NCBI GenBank assembly: GCA_033085395.1
Contig: JANQBS010000089.1
Span: 62,001 to 126,000 of the forward strand
Length of the DNA: 64,000 bases
Direction of reading: 5' to 3'
Source: Xanthoparmelia taractica
Lineage: Eukaryota > Ascomycota > Lecanoromycetes > Lecanorales > Parmeliaceae
The translations under genes and the position numbers were made by a program. Position 1 is the stretch's first letter, and every line of letters begins with the position of its first letter. Positions 44,606 through 56,200 of the stretch are shown here, one piece after another. The notes below the pieces were generated by a model. It ran no database searches. It saw nothing but the letters and a program-made list of their open reading frames with translations, and had not been told where the DNA came from.

Positions 44606-46252
44606 ATGAACCACATGCATACCGCCCCACCTCCCTACCGTGGATATGAGTTTGCACTAGATCAAGCTTTCTAATAAAGGAAAAGGACTAATTTACTAGA
44701 GTTACTTATGAGGGGGTACGCTTGATTCCAGCAGACAGACCCGCCAAGATAGCCTTCGATCGGATCGCCTCGAAAATGAAGGCCGACCCAAACTGGAATC
44801 AGCATGCTCGCAAGTACGTGGCAATCTATCCTCAGCAGAGTAGCTTTGAGTATGTCGACAGCGAAGGAAGCGAATGCGAAGACGGCTCGGGACCCCAACC
44901 ACAGGAACAGATGATATGGTGGGGCTTCTACCGGCTCGCTTTTGATATCCCGCCTAGAGACGTCCGTCTTGGTTGGCTGCTTGGAGGTGGAAAGTTTGCA
45001 CTGGGTAACGAGAGCCCGGAACTCATGTTGACCGAAAAGAAACAACATAATTGTATCCTCGGTCGTCATGCCCGACTTGTTCACGATCACTCATCTGGAG
45101 CATTGGTACTGAAGATTGCTGCGCAAGGGTCTGCCATTATTAACGACAAGGAGGTTCGTAATTCAATCGTCATCTAGTCGGTTAACACACTCATCACCTT
45201 AGGGACCATAAGTTACAATCTCCAGCTTGATAGTACCGCAGACATTGCCCACCGGGGCCGATTGGGCCTTTACCAGCAGGCACACGGCTTGGTGTTGAAA
45301 AACTATCCCATGAGCCTACTATCCACACCAGCCCCGACTGACCACATCCATAAGGACTATATCATCAAGAATCCGGTCGGTTATGGTGACTCCTTAACCG
45401 TCTTTGTGGGTATGCATATAAAGACCAGTGCCGTTGTCGTAATCAAGAGGATTGCCCGCAATGATGACAATGCCGACGAAGTCGAGCAAGAGGTTCAAAT
45501 ATCAGCCTATTTCGGCGTTCATGTAAGGCTCCTCCAGCTCCATTATTTTCGCCTACATCCCGGCTGACAAAATTCAGTCTCGCCTCTGTCGATTGACCGA
45601 CATGATGTCCCCTGACGGAGACCGCCAGTCGGCACATTTTCGTGCCTGTGACGAAGTCTACCTCGTTTACCAACCACTGGCGACCACTACTTGGCTATCT
45701 CTATGTGAGGGAGAAGGGATGACTGAAGCGTACAACACTCTATGTACGAAGCTATTCGAGCACTGTCTAGAGGGTGTTGAATACATTCACTCAAGGGGCG
45801 TCATGCATAGAGACATCAAACCAGAAAACCTGGCGATAATCTCCTTCCATCCACCCCAAAGCCGGCTGATTGATTTTGGCAGTGCCACAATGGACACCAG
45901 CTCCAAAGACGTTACAGCTGGAACAGAAGAGTATCATGCGCCAGAGATGTGGAGAATCATCAGAAGTGGCGATTCCTCCGATCCCGAAACGTATGACAAC
46001 AAGATTGATATGTTCGCTCTCGGACTGAGTGCTTGTCAAATATTTTGCATGCGAGGGATGTACTGGGACGAAGAGGCCGACATCGAGGTCGTGGCTAGCT
46101 TGAAAGCGGAAACCAGATATCGGCAGATCGTTTCACCAGCTGTCAAGAAGCTAATCAGAAGCATGCTGGCGGATGATGCTGACCTACGGCCCAGCGCTGA
46201 GGAGGCATTGGAGTCTCTTTATTCTTCAAACGCAAGGGGGAGTCATGGGTAG
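44606..46252 (+). CDS. FHA-like domain Ser/Thr protein kinase
   Basis: Four exons in my model: 44606-44639, 44732-45157, 45203-45522 and 45578-46252 (484 aa). The last two junctions are firm (NDKEVR/TISYNLQL and YFGVH/SRLCRLTD, introns of 45 and 55 nt). The first exon, MNHMHTAPPPY with a weak GTGGAT donor, is a guess; the next in-frame ATG is at 44776. Residues about 85-170 look like an FHA phosphopeptide-binding domain (FALGNES ... CILGRHARLVHD ... SAIINDKEV). The kinase follows, with VVVIKRI (Lys near 233), MHRDIKPENL (Asp339), LIDFGSA and EEYHAPEMW, so catalytic residues are present. The FHA-plus-kinase plan recalls checkpoint kinases of the Rad53/Cds1 type, but the sequence is divergent and I would not name it so. 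Confidence 0.85.
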
Positions 46253-47423
46253 CACGGGACTTCTAGCAGCGACTCAATATGCGCCAGGAGCCACACTCGG
46301 TGTGTTGTTGTTAACTTCACATTTACGCATTGTACGAAACCCCGAGCATTCTCTGACATTCATTTGTTCTAGCATTTACGCGGGTGGCGCGTGGATGCAG
46401 CGGTCCTTTTCATGGGTGGTATTGCGTGGCGAAAGGAACTTTCATTTCAGTAAACCATTGTCAGTATGTATGTGGCCGAAGGCGCCAAAAGAAATGGGCA
46501 GGCCAGATCTTCCAGAATGCAATACAATATTGTTGGCTGAGGATGGACACCAATCCGAACCATCTATGTGATAGCAGCAAGATCATTTCCTTGAAAGTAA
46601 GCGGCAGTCAGCATTGGATAGCAAAGCGGGGTCCATCGTCGCCATCATTTGTCGCCCATGTGATTCCCTCAGACGAGCATGCATACCATATTATTCCTGG
46701 CCGTCTCAATCCGTTCCGAAGAAGCTGCGTTGGCATGAAATAACAAGCTGAAAGCTTTAACACTTTCGCGGATGGATGCTGATAGGAAGGAGCCAGCCTC
46801 GGCTGAGTGGCTATTGGTCAGGACCATCGGGAAGGAAGGTCAGACATGTGAACCAATGGCTTTTGAGAATTCATGAGCATCGGAATTGGGATGCAATCAT
46901 CTGGCGCGGAAGGAATTTGGCAACCCACTTCTGTTTGGGAATTTGGTGGCGAGGATACGTGTCGAGTGATTGATTGACTCTACGCATGTGACTGCACTCG
47001 GGAGATTATAATCTTCAAGGAGCGGACTACACCTGGCTGTCCTGAGGCCATGGAAAAAGGAGATGGGAGGGAATGTGATATGCAGATATCTGGAACACCC
47101 ACCTAGCGAGACTTTCGAGACATTTCGCAGAAGAAGTCGTGGCTAAAGAACAACCCGTCGACCGGGGGCTAGCTAAGATATGGTACGAGAAGATTGGTAG
47201 TAGTGTTCTTCGCATCAGTCGTAAACGGGAGAGACTCGGAAAAGACGCACCATGGGAGATTGTGATTGTGATCTGATATTTTTGGCCCGGTGCCAAGGGA
47301 CGCTCTTGCTTACCTGAAACCGCCCCATGCGCTTAGATTGACGTGGTCGTGCAGCATTTCCTGAGTATCCAAATCGCCCATGATCAGCGGACGTAAATGT
47401 ACAACTTACCATGTGATCGATCA
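46253..47423. other. Intergenic, convergent 3' ends
   Basis: No confident gene. A two-piece frame (46,242-46,298 joined to 46,377-46,743) can be spliced in silico but has no family character; see rejected items. The right part should hold the 3' end of the CoA-ligase gene. Confidence 0.5.
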
Positions 47424-49248
47424 TCATAGCTTGGCCCTCTGCGGCTTCTCCGCCTCTTCCTCGGCCTTGACCTTCAGCAGCCTCCGTAGAATCTTCCCAC
47501 TGGCGCTCTTTGGGACCTCATCAATGAATCGTATGCCACCTCGGAGTCTCTTGTGGTTCGCGACTCTGGCATGAAGCCATTGCGTAATCTCATCTGCGGT
47601 CTGGGGAGTACCATCTACTCCTGGCTTGGGTACAATGTATGCTCTCGGTATCTCGGTAGCTTGGTCTTTCTTGTAGATGCCAATGACGGCGACGTCATTC
47701 ACCTTTGGATGGCTAATCAGTAGCCCCTCCAATTCTGCGGGCGCTACCTGGAAGCCTTTGTACTTGATGAGTTCTTTCACGCGATCAGTAATGTAGAAAT
47801 TGCCATCTTTATCCTGGTGGCCCACGTCTCCAGTCTTGAAGTAGCCGTCTTCGGTCAATGCGTTCTTGGTACCTTCAGGGTTGTTGTGATAGCCTTTAAA
47901 GACGTTGGGTCCTTTGATCCAAAGTTCGCCGGTTTCGCCGACAGGAAGCTCTTGTGCTTCGGGCGACATATATTTGGCAGTTTGGTTCGGTAGAAGCGTT
48001 CCTACAGAGCCAATGGTCTTGTGCCAAAGCTCCCACGGCTTGGTAATTTGTTACTGTTGAACGTGTAAGATATGAATTCTGGGCGCTTGCCTACCTGAGT
48101 ATGGATACTTGGACTTGTCTCGCTCAGACCGTATCCTTGTTTGATGGGCACCTTGAGTCTTTTGTATACTGCCTCAACAAGCTCTTGGGTCAATGGAGCG
48201 GCCCCGCTGTTAAGCATACGAAGGCTGCTGAGATCATACTTGTCGATTATAGGATGCTTTCCAAGCAACAGGACTATAGGCGGAACCACGTACACAAACG
48301 TTATCTTATGGGTTTGAATAAGGGAACAAAACTTCTCAATCTCAAAAGTTGGCATCACGACCAGCGTGAGGCCGCTGTAGAGGCTCTGGCATACTAAGCA
48401 GTTCAGGCCTGGGTAGTGTCAGACTTAAGAATTCGTGTATCTGGATACAACACCTACCGTAGATATGGAAGAAAGGAAGGAAAGCTAATATAATGTCACC
48501 CTTGCCGTCTGGTCCCCCATCCCATGACAGGTTGTCGCCTTCTCCGGCTTTCAGCATTAGTATGTTTGAGATTATGTTTTCATGGCTCAACATGACACCC
48601 TTTGGATGGCCGGTAGTTCCTGATGAATACACGAGGAATGCAAGGTCATTCTTCGGGTTTGCTTTTGTCCTTCGATATCTACTCGTTCCGGCTACGTTCC
48701 TTATGGATGAGAAATGCCTGAATCTCATCGCCTCGTCCTTCTCGTCACCTATGAGGACAATCCTTTCTTTGGGTATACCAGCCTGCGTTGCAGCTTCCAC
48801 CGCGACATTGAGAAAGGGTTTCTGTGTTGCCAATGCTTTGGCGCCTGAATCTTTTAATTGGAATGCCAATTCCTCTGCTGTATAGCCGGGATTGGCCGGA
48901 GATACCACCCCTCCCGCCCAGTGGACGCCCCATGTTATGGCTGGTGTATCGATGCAGTTGGGTGTGAATAGGGCCAGGACATCCCCTTTCTGCCATTCCC
49001 ATAAGGCTTTGAGTCCTTTGCCAAAGTCAATGGCTGTGCTTTTGACTTGGGCGTAGGAGTGTGTTCTGTTGGTGTCGGCGTCTCGGTATATTACTATTGA
49101 CAAGTGAGCAATGAGAATAGCGAATGGTTGGGTCAAGTGAGATGATACTCTTGTCTTCCGGATATGGTCTGTCGTTGCGTTCGAAAAGAAAGCCCCACAG
49201 GTCAACGTCTGGGATATCGAATTTTGGATAGAGAGACTCGGTAGGCAT
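47424..49248 (-). CDS. 4-coumarate:CoA-ligase-like acyl-CoA synthetase, peroxisomal
   Basis: ANL-superfamily adenylating enzyme that would activate a carboxylic acid to its CoA thioester. Four exons on the minus strand: 49248-49149, 49093-48458, 48408-48095 and 48038-47424, giving 554 aa. Introns are 49-56 nt and all junctions restore family wording (PEDKIIYRDADT, FFHIYGLNCLV, HTQPWELWH). Motifs: P-loop YSSGTTGHPKGV at 189-200, GYGLSETSP, GELWIKGPNV, the hinge around TGDVG and ITDRVKELIKYKG, and the catalytic Lys532 in SASGKILRR. The last three residues are AKL, a good PTS1, so import into peroxisomes is expected. The substrate (cinnamate-like or fatty acid) cannot be told. It shares a 353-bp divergent promoter region with ATP11. 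Confidence 0.94.
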
Positions 49249-49601
49249 CTTGGCTTTAGCTTATGTGGCTAAAGACGCTAGGTAGTCGTGGATAGGGAAT
49301 GGACGTCTTATATGAGGCATGGAAGTATAGAAAAATATGAGAGAGAGAAGGAGGACGAGGCATGTGGATTGATAACACGGCTGACAGCGGGGATTAGTAA
49401 GACTGTCGACTTTGCCGAGGTATCTTGGTTTTTCCGAAAGAGGAAAAATGAAGAGGGAAAGAAAAAGAAATACTACACGCAACATCCATTCATCCTTCAT
49501 CACCACATTGAATGAACCAGAAGCATTACTTTACATACTACTGCCTGCCAGCCAGTCCCCCCCCTCTGCTGTCCTAGCAGCTAGTGCTTGCCTGCAGCGA
49601 C
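49249..49601. promoter_or_regulatory. Divergent promoter region, CoA ligase / ATP11
   Basis: 353 bp between the two start codons. A C-rich stretch sits near 49,556-49,565. No specific site recognised. Confidence 0.5.
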
Positions 49602-50604
49602 ATGCCCCCCTTCCGATTCCCCCCTCTCCGCCTCGCCTTCGGGAACACTACCTCGCCCTATTTGAGGACAATTCAGAGAAGGCACGCCCAGGTGCACGAT
49701 GTGCGGTTTCTGGTGACCCATCGCCAGCCTCAAAAGATCATCGAGGAGAAATACAAGGAGAAGCTGCATCAAAAGGCAAAGGAGTAGGTGTGGCTTTCTT
49801 CCCTTCAATCTGCCTTGCCCATCTAACAATGCCTTATCTAGGCAAGGTCTCAAAGACGTGGATGAGTTGAAAGCTGTATATCAAGACAAGATACAGAGCC
49901 AGCGGAGGCAAGCACTCGCACCCAGTCCTCTCACCTCAACTGAATCCTCCGCTTTCCCTGCCCCGCCGCCTCCGCCTCAGCTTCCTCAACAGCCCACACA
50001 AAATTCCTCCTCCCAGGCCACCCCCTCCAATAAACCCTCGAATCCGCCGGGCATCAAGCTCCTCTCTTCCTATATCGACATTCCAAAGACGCTTGAGCTT
50101 CCTCAGAAAGAGATAGAATACATATGGCGTCTTCGCCACGCCTCTGACCCTCAGTCGCTTTGCGCTGTCATCCCCGACTCCGCCTACAATCGCATCGAGG
50201 CGACTGCTCGGCGGCATTCGCAATTCATCCTCCCAATCCCAAGGCAAGGCAAAGGCGCAGAGATACACTTCCTACAATGGACTTTCCCGTCACCTACTAC
50301 ATCTACCGTGCTCTTCACCCATTTAGCCGAATTTAAATTACGAGGCGAGTTCGCTCAACCACATACAACAGTCACACATCATCTCGATCTTGTCCATTCC
50401 AAAGGACTGGTACTACTTCATGGAAATGTGGTGGATGGTAGAGGCATCACCGTGGACGAAGGCAAATGGCTATTGATGTGTCTACAAAAGTTCTATGGGG
50501 CAGAGCATAAAGTCGAAAGGCGGAAACTTCTAGAGCAATTTAGCCAAGGTGATGGTGGGTTCAAAGTGGAAGAGTTGCTCGAGGAAGCTGAGAAAGTTGT
50601 CTGA
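49602..50604 (+). CDS. ATP11: Mitochondrial F1-ATPase assembly factor ATP11
   Basis: Chaperone of the ATP11/ATPAF1 family that holds free beta subunits during F1-ATPase assembly in the mitochondrial matrix. Two exons: 49602-49783 and 49842-50604, giving 314 aa. The 58-nt intron (GTAGGT..TCTAG, with CTAAC branch site) joins KAKE/QGLKDVDELKAVYQDKI, as expected for the family. The N-terminus is basic and rich in Arg and Phe (MPPFRFPPLRLAFGN ... RTIQRRHAQ), suiting a mitochondrial targeting sequence. A Pro/Ser-rich spacer follows (about 80-120), then the conserved core from KLLSSYIDIPK, through EIEYIWRLRH, to the HLDLVHSKGLVLLHG region. An alternative non-ATG extension upstream is not needed. Confidence 0.95.
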
Positions 50605-51316
50605 GCGGTCACGGTTCTTCCGGTGAATGGCCATCCTGAGTGCTGCCTCTATACAGCCCATCCATTCGTTGCTCGCACGCTTGATTGTCTCCGGGTAATA
50701 CTGATCCAGAAAAAGTGTATAGAGGTCGATACTTGGAGAAATGATCTCGTTGCGGGCATTATTCAGGAACGAGGACGATGCTACGGCTACGAGGGTGCAA
50801 AGACTGTGAGAAAGGTCGTATGGTCTTTTAGATAAGATATCCACGTTGCTCATCCACTGGTCTAAGGATCCGTGTGGCACGCGAATCTAAGCGTCAACTA
50901 CTCTAAGATGGTCATGTTATGTATGACCTAAGAAAGTTTGGAGGCTCCATCATGCTGGCTTCTTGGGGTTGCAAACTGTGCTGGCGCAAACTTCATGGCC
51001 TTGCATCACGTTGCATGGTTCGCGTATGCGGCACGACCTCAATAAACATATTATCGCGCGATTCAGTACAATAGTCACAAATTACGCGAACTAAGCGTGC
51101 CATTGTCATTAAAGTACTGAAAGGACTGCTTTTTGGCGCATCCCCGTCTCCTATCCAAGCCGCTTGATAGCCGCAAAGAAGCAAAATGAATCTGTTCTGC
51201 TTTGAAATCTGTCTCACAACTTCTCATATATCTTCAAGCACGTGATCGGGATACGCTGCCCCGACTGTTGATAACCATCTCATTCCCTAGCAACACCATA
51301 TCAAACTTGTCCAGCT
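50605..51316. other. Intergenic after ATP11
   Basis: A minus-strand frame at 50880-50530 (116 codons) overlaps the ATP11 3' end and has protein-like composition, but no family is recognised and no second exon was found. The rest shows nothing. Confidence 0.5.
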
Positions 51317-52828
51317 ATGGGCAGTTGCTTCCGAGGCATCACCAACAATTTCGGCAGCCTTCGAGATAATCCCTACACGTTACAAAGTTATCCGCGACCG
51401 ATTCGCCCAGCAGCTCCAGACTTTTCACGATGTGTTCCCGAGTACGGGCGAGAGTTGTCCAAAATGGACTGTAAAGAAGCAGTGAAGAATATGCCGTGGG
51501 CTCGACAAGGCATGGAGGTCGACTGGGCCGTGAATTTTTGCGCACAGGAGTATAGTCTGCCAATGTCAATTGGATGGACTGTTCCCAACCCTAAAGGTGG
51601 TCCAGGAGGAACACCTGGCATGTAGACTCTTGCGCAACTCGACGCAAGGCTTTGAACTAAACCGTTAGCAGGTAACTGTGTCATCTCGATTGAGGTTGGA
51701 GGACCGCAAGGTTTCTACGACCCAGCAACAACGCGCCAACCGTTTACCATAAAGGCTTCTCCTTTTGAACTTCGAGGCTTAGCCGCTTTCGTTGTCAATG
51801 ACTGTGTCACAAGGGGAGGAAACGTGGGCGGTTTTGCTACAAGCAAACTTTCGAATCTAGCTAATTACCTTCAAGATCCTAGCACTGACTTGAGTCTCCC
51901 ATATCGTAAGGAATTCTTTATGAAGATCCTCACAGTAGACGCATCGGAGACTGACCTTTGACGCCATATCGTATAGCAATATCTGCTCACTTTCTGACGG
52001 TCTCGGTAAGGGGGCAGACTTTCAGGGATCCACAAGCAGGTAATACGCACCCTTCGATCGCCGTGTTGATTGCAGAGTACTTGAGTGGCCTCATGAAGGG
52101 CGCCGACAACACCGTCAGAGCGAGACTTGGCGCGATTGCGCACCGTATGGTACTCGTGAGCCAGAAGATGAGACCCGGAGGTAATACGCCATGGTGGCAG
52201 CAAGTTCCGGAGGCTGCTGTTGACATGACCTACGAATGTGATGCGACGCTGGGTGCGCCCTTGCCGGCGGATTGCGCCAAGCTCGAGTACGGGGAATTGG
52301 GTGCGGATGATGATACTCTCTCGGTAGGAGCAGGGGTGGTGAAGTTCCTCTCATCGGGTCAGTGCTCAAGAAGATATCATTCTTCAAGGGTCGGTATGTT
52401 GACTGGGACTCGTCAGGTACATGTCAACTCGCCATCACGGCAGCAACAACCATGACGCTCAACTGGCGCCAAATACGTACTGCATTGGATACCTTCATGA
52501 ACATTTGCGTTAACCCCCCGTTCTACCCAGGCAGGGGAGGCAGGGCTTACTATGGGCATCAAGCTGTGGTCAGTCGTGGATCTCGTGGCGGAAAGCGACA
52601 GGTCAATGACCAACTCTCTGGTAAGTGAGCTCCGTCCCGGATTTGTACGAAAAGCTTGGACTCATCGCGACAGGACTGAATGCTCTCCCCCCTGGAATCA
52701 ATATCACCGTATCATCGGTGCATTCGCGGCCGGCGCGGCCACCGGAGCGATTGCTCGGTGACAACTCTACGTTGCCCGAGAACTCTACTACGCTGGTGAA
52801 TGCTACGTATGATGCACTGGCCCTTTAA
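51317..52828 (+). CDS. Unnamed protein with two related four-cysteine modules
   Basis: Five exons: 51317-51596, 51672-51905, 51977-52357, 52417-52620 and 52674-52828, giving 417 aa with phases that close exactly. I have seen similar fungal proteins but know no family name or function. Module A has Cys39, Cys52 (DC), Cys96 (GNCVISI) and Cys138 (NDCVTRGGNVGG). Module B has Cys259, Cys271 (DC), Cys301 (GTCQLAI) and Cys329 (NICVNPPF ... RGGRAYYG). The shared order C..DC..GxC..CV..RGG suggests an internal duplication. An ending NALPPGINITV precedes a tail with several N-glycosylation sites (NST, NAT). That and the cysteines argue for secretion, yet no signal peptide is seen at this ATG, so a further upstream exon may be missing. 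The first intron donor (GTGGTC) is weak. Confidence 0.75.
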
Positions 52829-53563
52829 CAGGACGCTCTACAAGGGAAGGGCCCTTTCAACAACTCTCGCGTACCACATTTGCATAGGAAAGCAGTCTTG
52901 TATTTTATAGCTGCGGTTCATTACATTACTTTTGGTTTCATGTTCCCACTTGTTGGTCTTTAAAGCCCTGTTTGAAAGCCGATGCACTATGCAAGGACTA
53001 AAACCGAAAACGGCCCTCTCGGAGCGGTATTGGCCATGCCCTATCGATCTGAACCCCTCTACATGGTTTGTCTTTAATGCTACGTAAGGAGTCTGTGACG
53101 ATTTCTCTACGGAACTCGTACCAGGCGCGCCGACAGCTCGGAGCAGGCACTTTGGTTTCTCTTTTTTCCCCTCCTGCTCTTTGTGGCAAAAATTCTTGAA
53201 ACATCTTGAGACATTCAGTTGCTGCTACCTGACGCTCTCGTCTATTCCAAATGTGGGTTCATCGACTTGCGTAACTACACGTCTTTTGTTATCACCTTTG
53301 ATGCTTGTCGGCCCCATAATGTTGTCTTGTTGTTTTGTTTGACGGTCTGCCTATGTCATATCTTACGATGATGAGATTACCACAAAGACGTCTTGTTGAT
53401 CATGTTGGCTACTTCAGGCTATGCTGTCCTGATAATTACCGATGCGTGAAGTCTCTGTGTTCGCTTCTTTGAACTCGGTGGTGGCTTTGTCTCATTATTG
53501 CAAAATCAGGTCAGATGTGAGGCCTACTAGCCATCTTCCCACTGCGAAGCGCGTATGCAAACA
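52829..53563. other. Intergenic
   Basis: No gene or repeat recognised between the two convergent genes. Confidence 0.6.
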
Positions 53564-54253
53564 TCAACTGTTGGAAACCTCGATCGCTCCATTCCCCCCT
53601 ACCCTCCGTCTCCGTAACTCCCAATTCCCAAAATACCCGCCCACAACCCCAAACGTGAAAATCATCCTCACCCCCGCCTGCGCATCCACCATCTCCCCGC
53701 TCACAAACCCCAACATCCCCCTTGCAACCAACTGCAGCAGCTTCGTCACGACCGCCTTGATGGCCAGCACGTTCAGTTGCTCCGACACGTTATACATGTC
53801 GAGGGTGAAGTCGCCGAAGCGCAGGACCAGGTCTTGCTCTTCCAACAGGTCGAGGTCGAGGAGCCAGAAGGCGAAGGCTTCGCAGGTGCGCTCTAGGAGT
53901 TTGAAGATCTTGGTTTCGGTCGCGGGGGAGGTGATGATGGCGTGGAAGTTTTGGAGGCGGAAGATGTAGTGGGGTGCGGGGGGTGTTAGGGTTGTGTTGG
54001 GTGATGATGATGATGATGATGATGGGCGGTTGTTGTTGTTGTTGTTGGTAGTATGGAGCTGGGCGGAGAATGGTTGCGTGGAGGGTAGTATGGGATTTTC
54101 TACGTTATGGATGCGTTTGGGAGACGTGGCGTTGTGGACATCATGGGGAGGTTTTGTTGCAACGCTGAGGGGGATTGAGAGGAAGAGAAAGAGAAAGATG
54201 ATGGATAGCTGTGATGATGCTGGACATGGTGCTCGCAGAAAGCTGCATGTCAT
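53564..54253 (-). CDS. Small secreted protein, family unknown (229 aa)
   Basis: Single exon. Residues about 17-32 (LSIIFLFLFLSIPLSVA) form a signal peptide or anchor. A linker carries poly-Asn (NNNNNN) and poly-Ser (SSSSSSS), encoded by GTT and GAT trinucleotide repeats at about 54,001-54,045 on the plus strand; these may vary in length between strains. The rest is a conserved-looking fold (PHYIFRLQNFHAIIT ... LDLLEEQDLVLRFGDFTLD) ending in a hydrophobic segment and basic residues (NWELRRRRVGG). Family and function not recognised. Confidence 0.65.
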   Translation of the reverse strand: MTCSFLRAPCPASSQLSIIFLFLFLSIPLSVATKPPHDVHNATSPKRIHNVENPILPSTQPFSAQLHTTNNNNNNRPSSSSSSSPNTTLTPPAPHYIFRLQNFHAIITSPATETKIFKLLERTCEAFAFWLLDLDLLEEQDLVLRFGDFTLDMYNVSEQLNVLAIKAVVTKLLQLVARGMLGFVSGEMVDAQAGVRMIFTFGVVGGYFGNWELRRRRVGGNGAIEVSNS

Positions 54254-56200
54254 GGCGTTACAGCATCTAAACTAATGGCAAAAAACAGCGAGTAGAGGAG
54301 AGCTAGCGACCAACGTGGATTGCGTCAAAAACGTGGGATTCTTGAGAGAGCGGATAGCGGCTCGTTGCAGTAGCCTCGATCTCAAGGACGGGCTTCGGTC
54401 CGCGAGTGCGGCTGTACTGTTACAACTTGAAACAAGATGATGCGATTGCAATATCCCGGCGGCTGCTACGTACTTAATTGTTGCGCGTAGCGGTATAGCA
54501 GAGCAAATGCGATTGAGGAAATCTTGCGGCCCGATACAGCCGACAGACTTGCAGAATTCGAGGTCGTGGGATGGTTCTAGACGCATCATTGCGGCTGACA
54601 CGTGGGTCCTCATTTCTTGAATGGGGGCAAAGATGGTTGTCCAAGGTATTTTGAGGAGACAGAAGGGTCTTGCAGCCAATTTTAAGCCCAAGTTAATCAA
54701 GACTGATGTTGAAGGGATGCTCCAATGAAGGTTTGGGGGAATAATAAAGAGTGGAAAACGGCGAAACAAATTGTCTGCTTCTCGAAGTTACGTTGATGCC
54801 GTGTCCCTTCAGAAGAGAGCCTACGCAGGTGGGGGACCATGGAGCCTCTATATAGACAGGTGGTAAAGTTAGAGCTTCTTGCATGTTCAATACTGATAAA
54901 TATGTGCTTGTCACATCCGCCGTGGGCGTTTTGATTACTGTCAGCATAATCGCCATAGTCTCGTTTTAAGATTCTGTCTAACTTGCTTATACATAACCAT
55001 CAGAGCCGGTGTTAAGGACATTTTGCTGCTCTAGCTTCGCCAACATCGTCTAGCCTCATGAACACAAAGGTCTGCAGGCCGTGTCCGAATGCTTAAGACG
55101 GCTCTTTGAATGATTTCTGGAGGTTTGGTTGTGACTCTTAGTATTCTAGACTTGGTGCAGACTTGGTGCAGACTTGGCGCAGACTTGGAGGTGGATTGCG
55201 TTGAGAGTACTTGGTTGTCATTGATATGATTGAATAATGTGCCATGTGGCTTTAGTGGGTATAACTGTATCTCCAGAGAGAGTTATCACTACTTTGGCAT
55301 GCTTTCAGGGTGTTGGAATTTAGGCCTGAGATAGGGAGGAACGAGAGAATTCGTGGGTACTTTACACCTCATGAAGAAGGACGTGTGTGGCGGTTTCTAT
55401 TTAGGCATCGAGCGTGATAGATCAATAGTAGGCTGAAAGGATAATGGAAAATGTAATTGAGAGATCCAAATCAGCACTGAGGAACGCGATGTGTACCAAA
55501 TACACGCGTGAACCAGCTGAAAGTAATTTAGAATATATTTTGTTATAAGAAGTCATTATGTACATACGGCCATAGACTGTTGAAAACTCGGCTTCCCGTC
55601 CGCTCAGCCAAAGATAAGCCTCAGATCGGCTAATTAGTAGTTGGGTCGGTGACGACCAGCGAATACTAGCTGCTGTATGTTATAGACTCTTCTCTCTCTT
55701 TTTTTTTTTCTGCTTGATTGCCTAACCCATCTGTGCTGTGTGTGATTCATTCTTTTTTTAGTCACAAACAAAGATGAGAGGGAAGGAGCAACTGAACAAT
55801 TGCCCCCGATATCAAAGACCTCACCAAGACCGACATGAAGAGTTGGGCTCGCAGCCCTGCCACGCGAAATCAACTTATATCAAGTCAAGGCGTCTCGATG
55901 GGTAGAGGTTCCCTTTTTCTAGGACCAGCAGATCATGGTGCGCTAGAATGCAATGCAGCTTTTTGACGACGCACCTATTATTCATTAGACGCCAATAGCG
56001 CGTGGAACAGGAAGCATCACGCAAAATACAGAAATCCATCCCCCCGTCTGTGAGAAGCCAATATGGAATTCCTGTCTCGGTTTGTGCATTCTCTCTGCTC
56101 GGTAGATATCTGACTTGTCGAAACCTCATCAGAATACGTCGGATAAGATTGCGAGTGTAGCAAAGACCATCACAATTTGTCCAAAGTTCTCTCATGAACA
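54254..56200. other. Intergenic, nearly 2 kb
   Basis: No confident gene. A minus-strand frame at 54769-54272 (165 codons) and an overlapping one at 54956-54693 show no family. An 11-bp tandem repeat (listed separately) and a T run near 55,700 are the only structured parts. Confidence 0.5.
55148..55188 (+). repeat. 11-bp tandem repeat, 3.7 copies
   Basis: AGACTTGGTGC, AGACTTGGTGC, AGACTTGGCGC and AGACTTGG in a row. One transition separates the copies. Confidence 0.9.

Noticed and set aside
46242..46743. Possible two-exon small gene downstream of the FHA-like kinase
   Set aside because: A 78-nt intron joins MGSTGLLAATQYAPGATL to a cysteine-containing frame, but the ATG overlaps the kinase stop and no family or second line of evidence supports it.
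50530..50880. Minus-strand 116-codon frame overlapping the ATP11 3' end
   Set aside because: Composition is protein-like, but it overlaps a certain gene in antisense and has no recognised family or splice partner.
54272..54956. Two overlapping minus-strand frames that might be a pseudogene
   Set aside because: No motif is shared with any family I know, and the frames do not join through a plausible intron.
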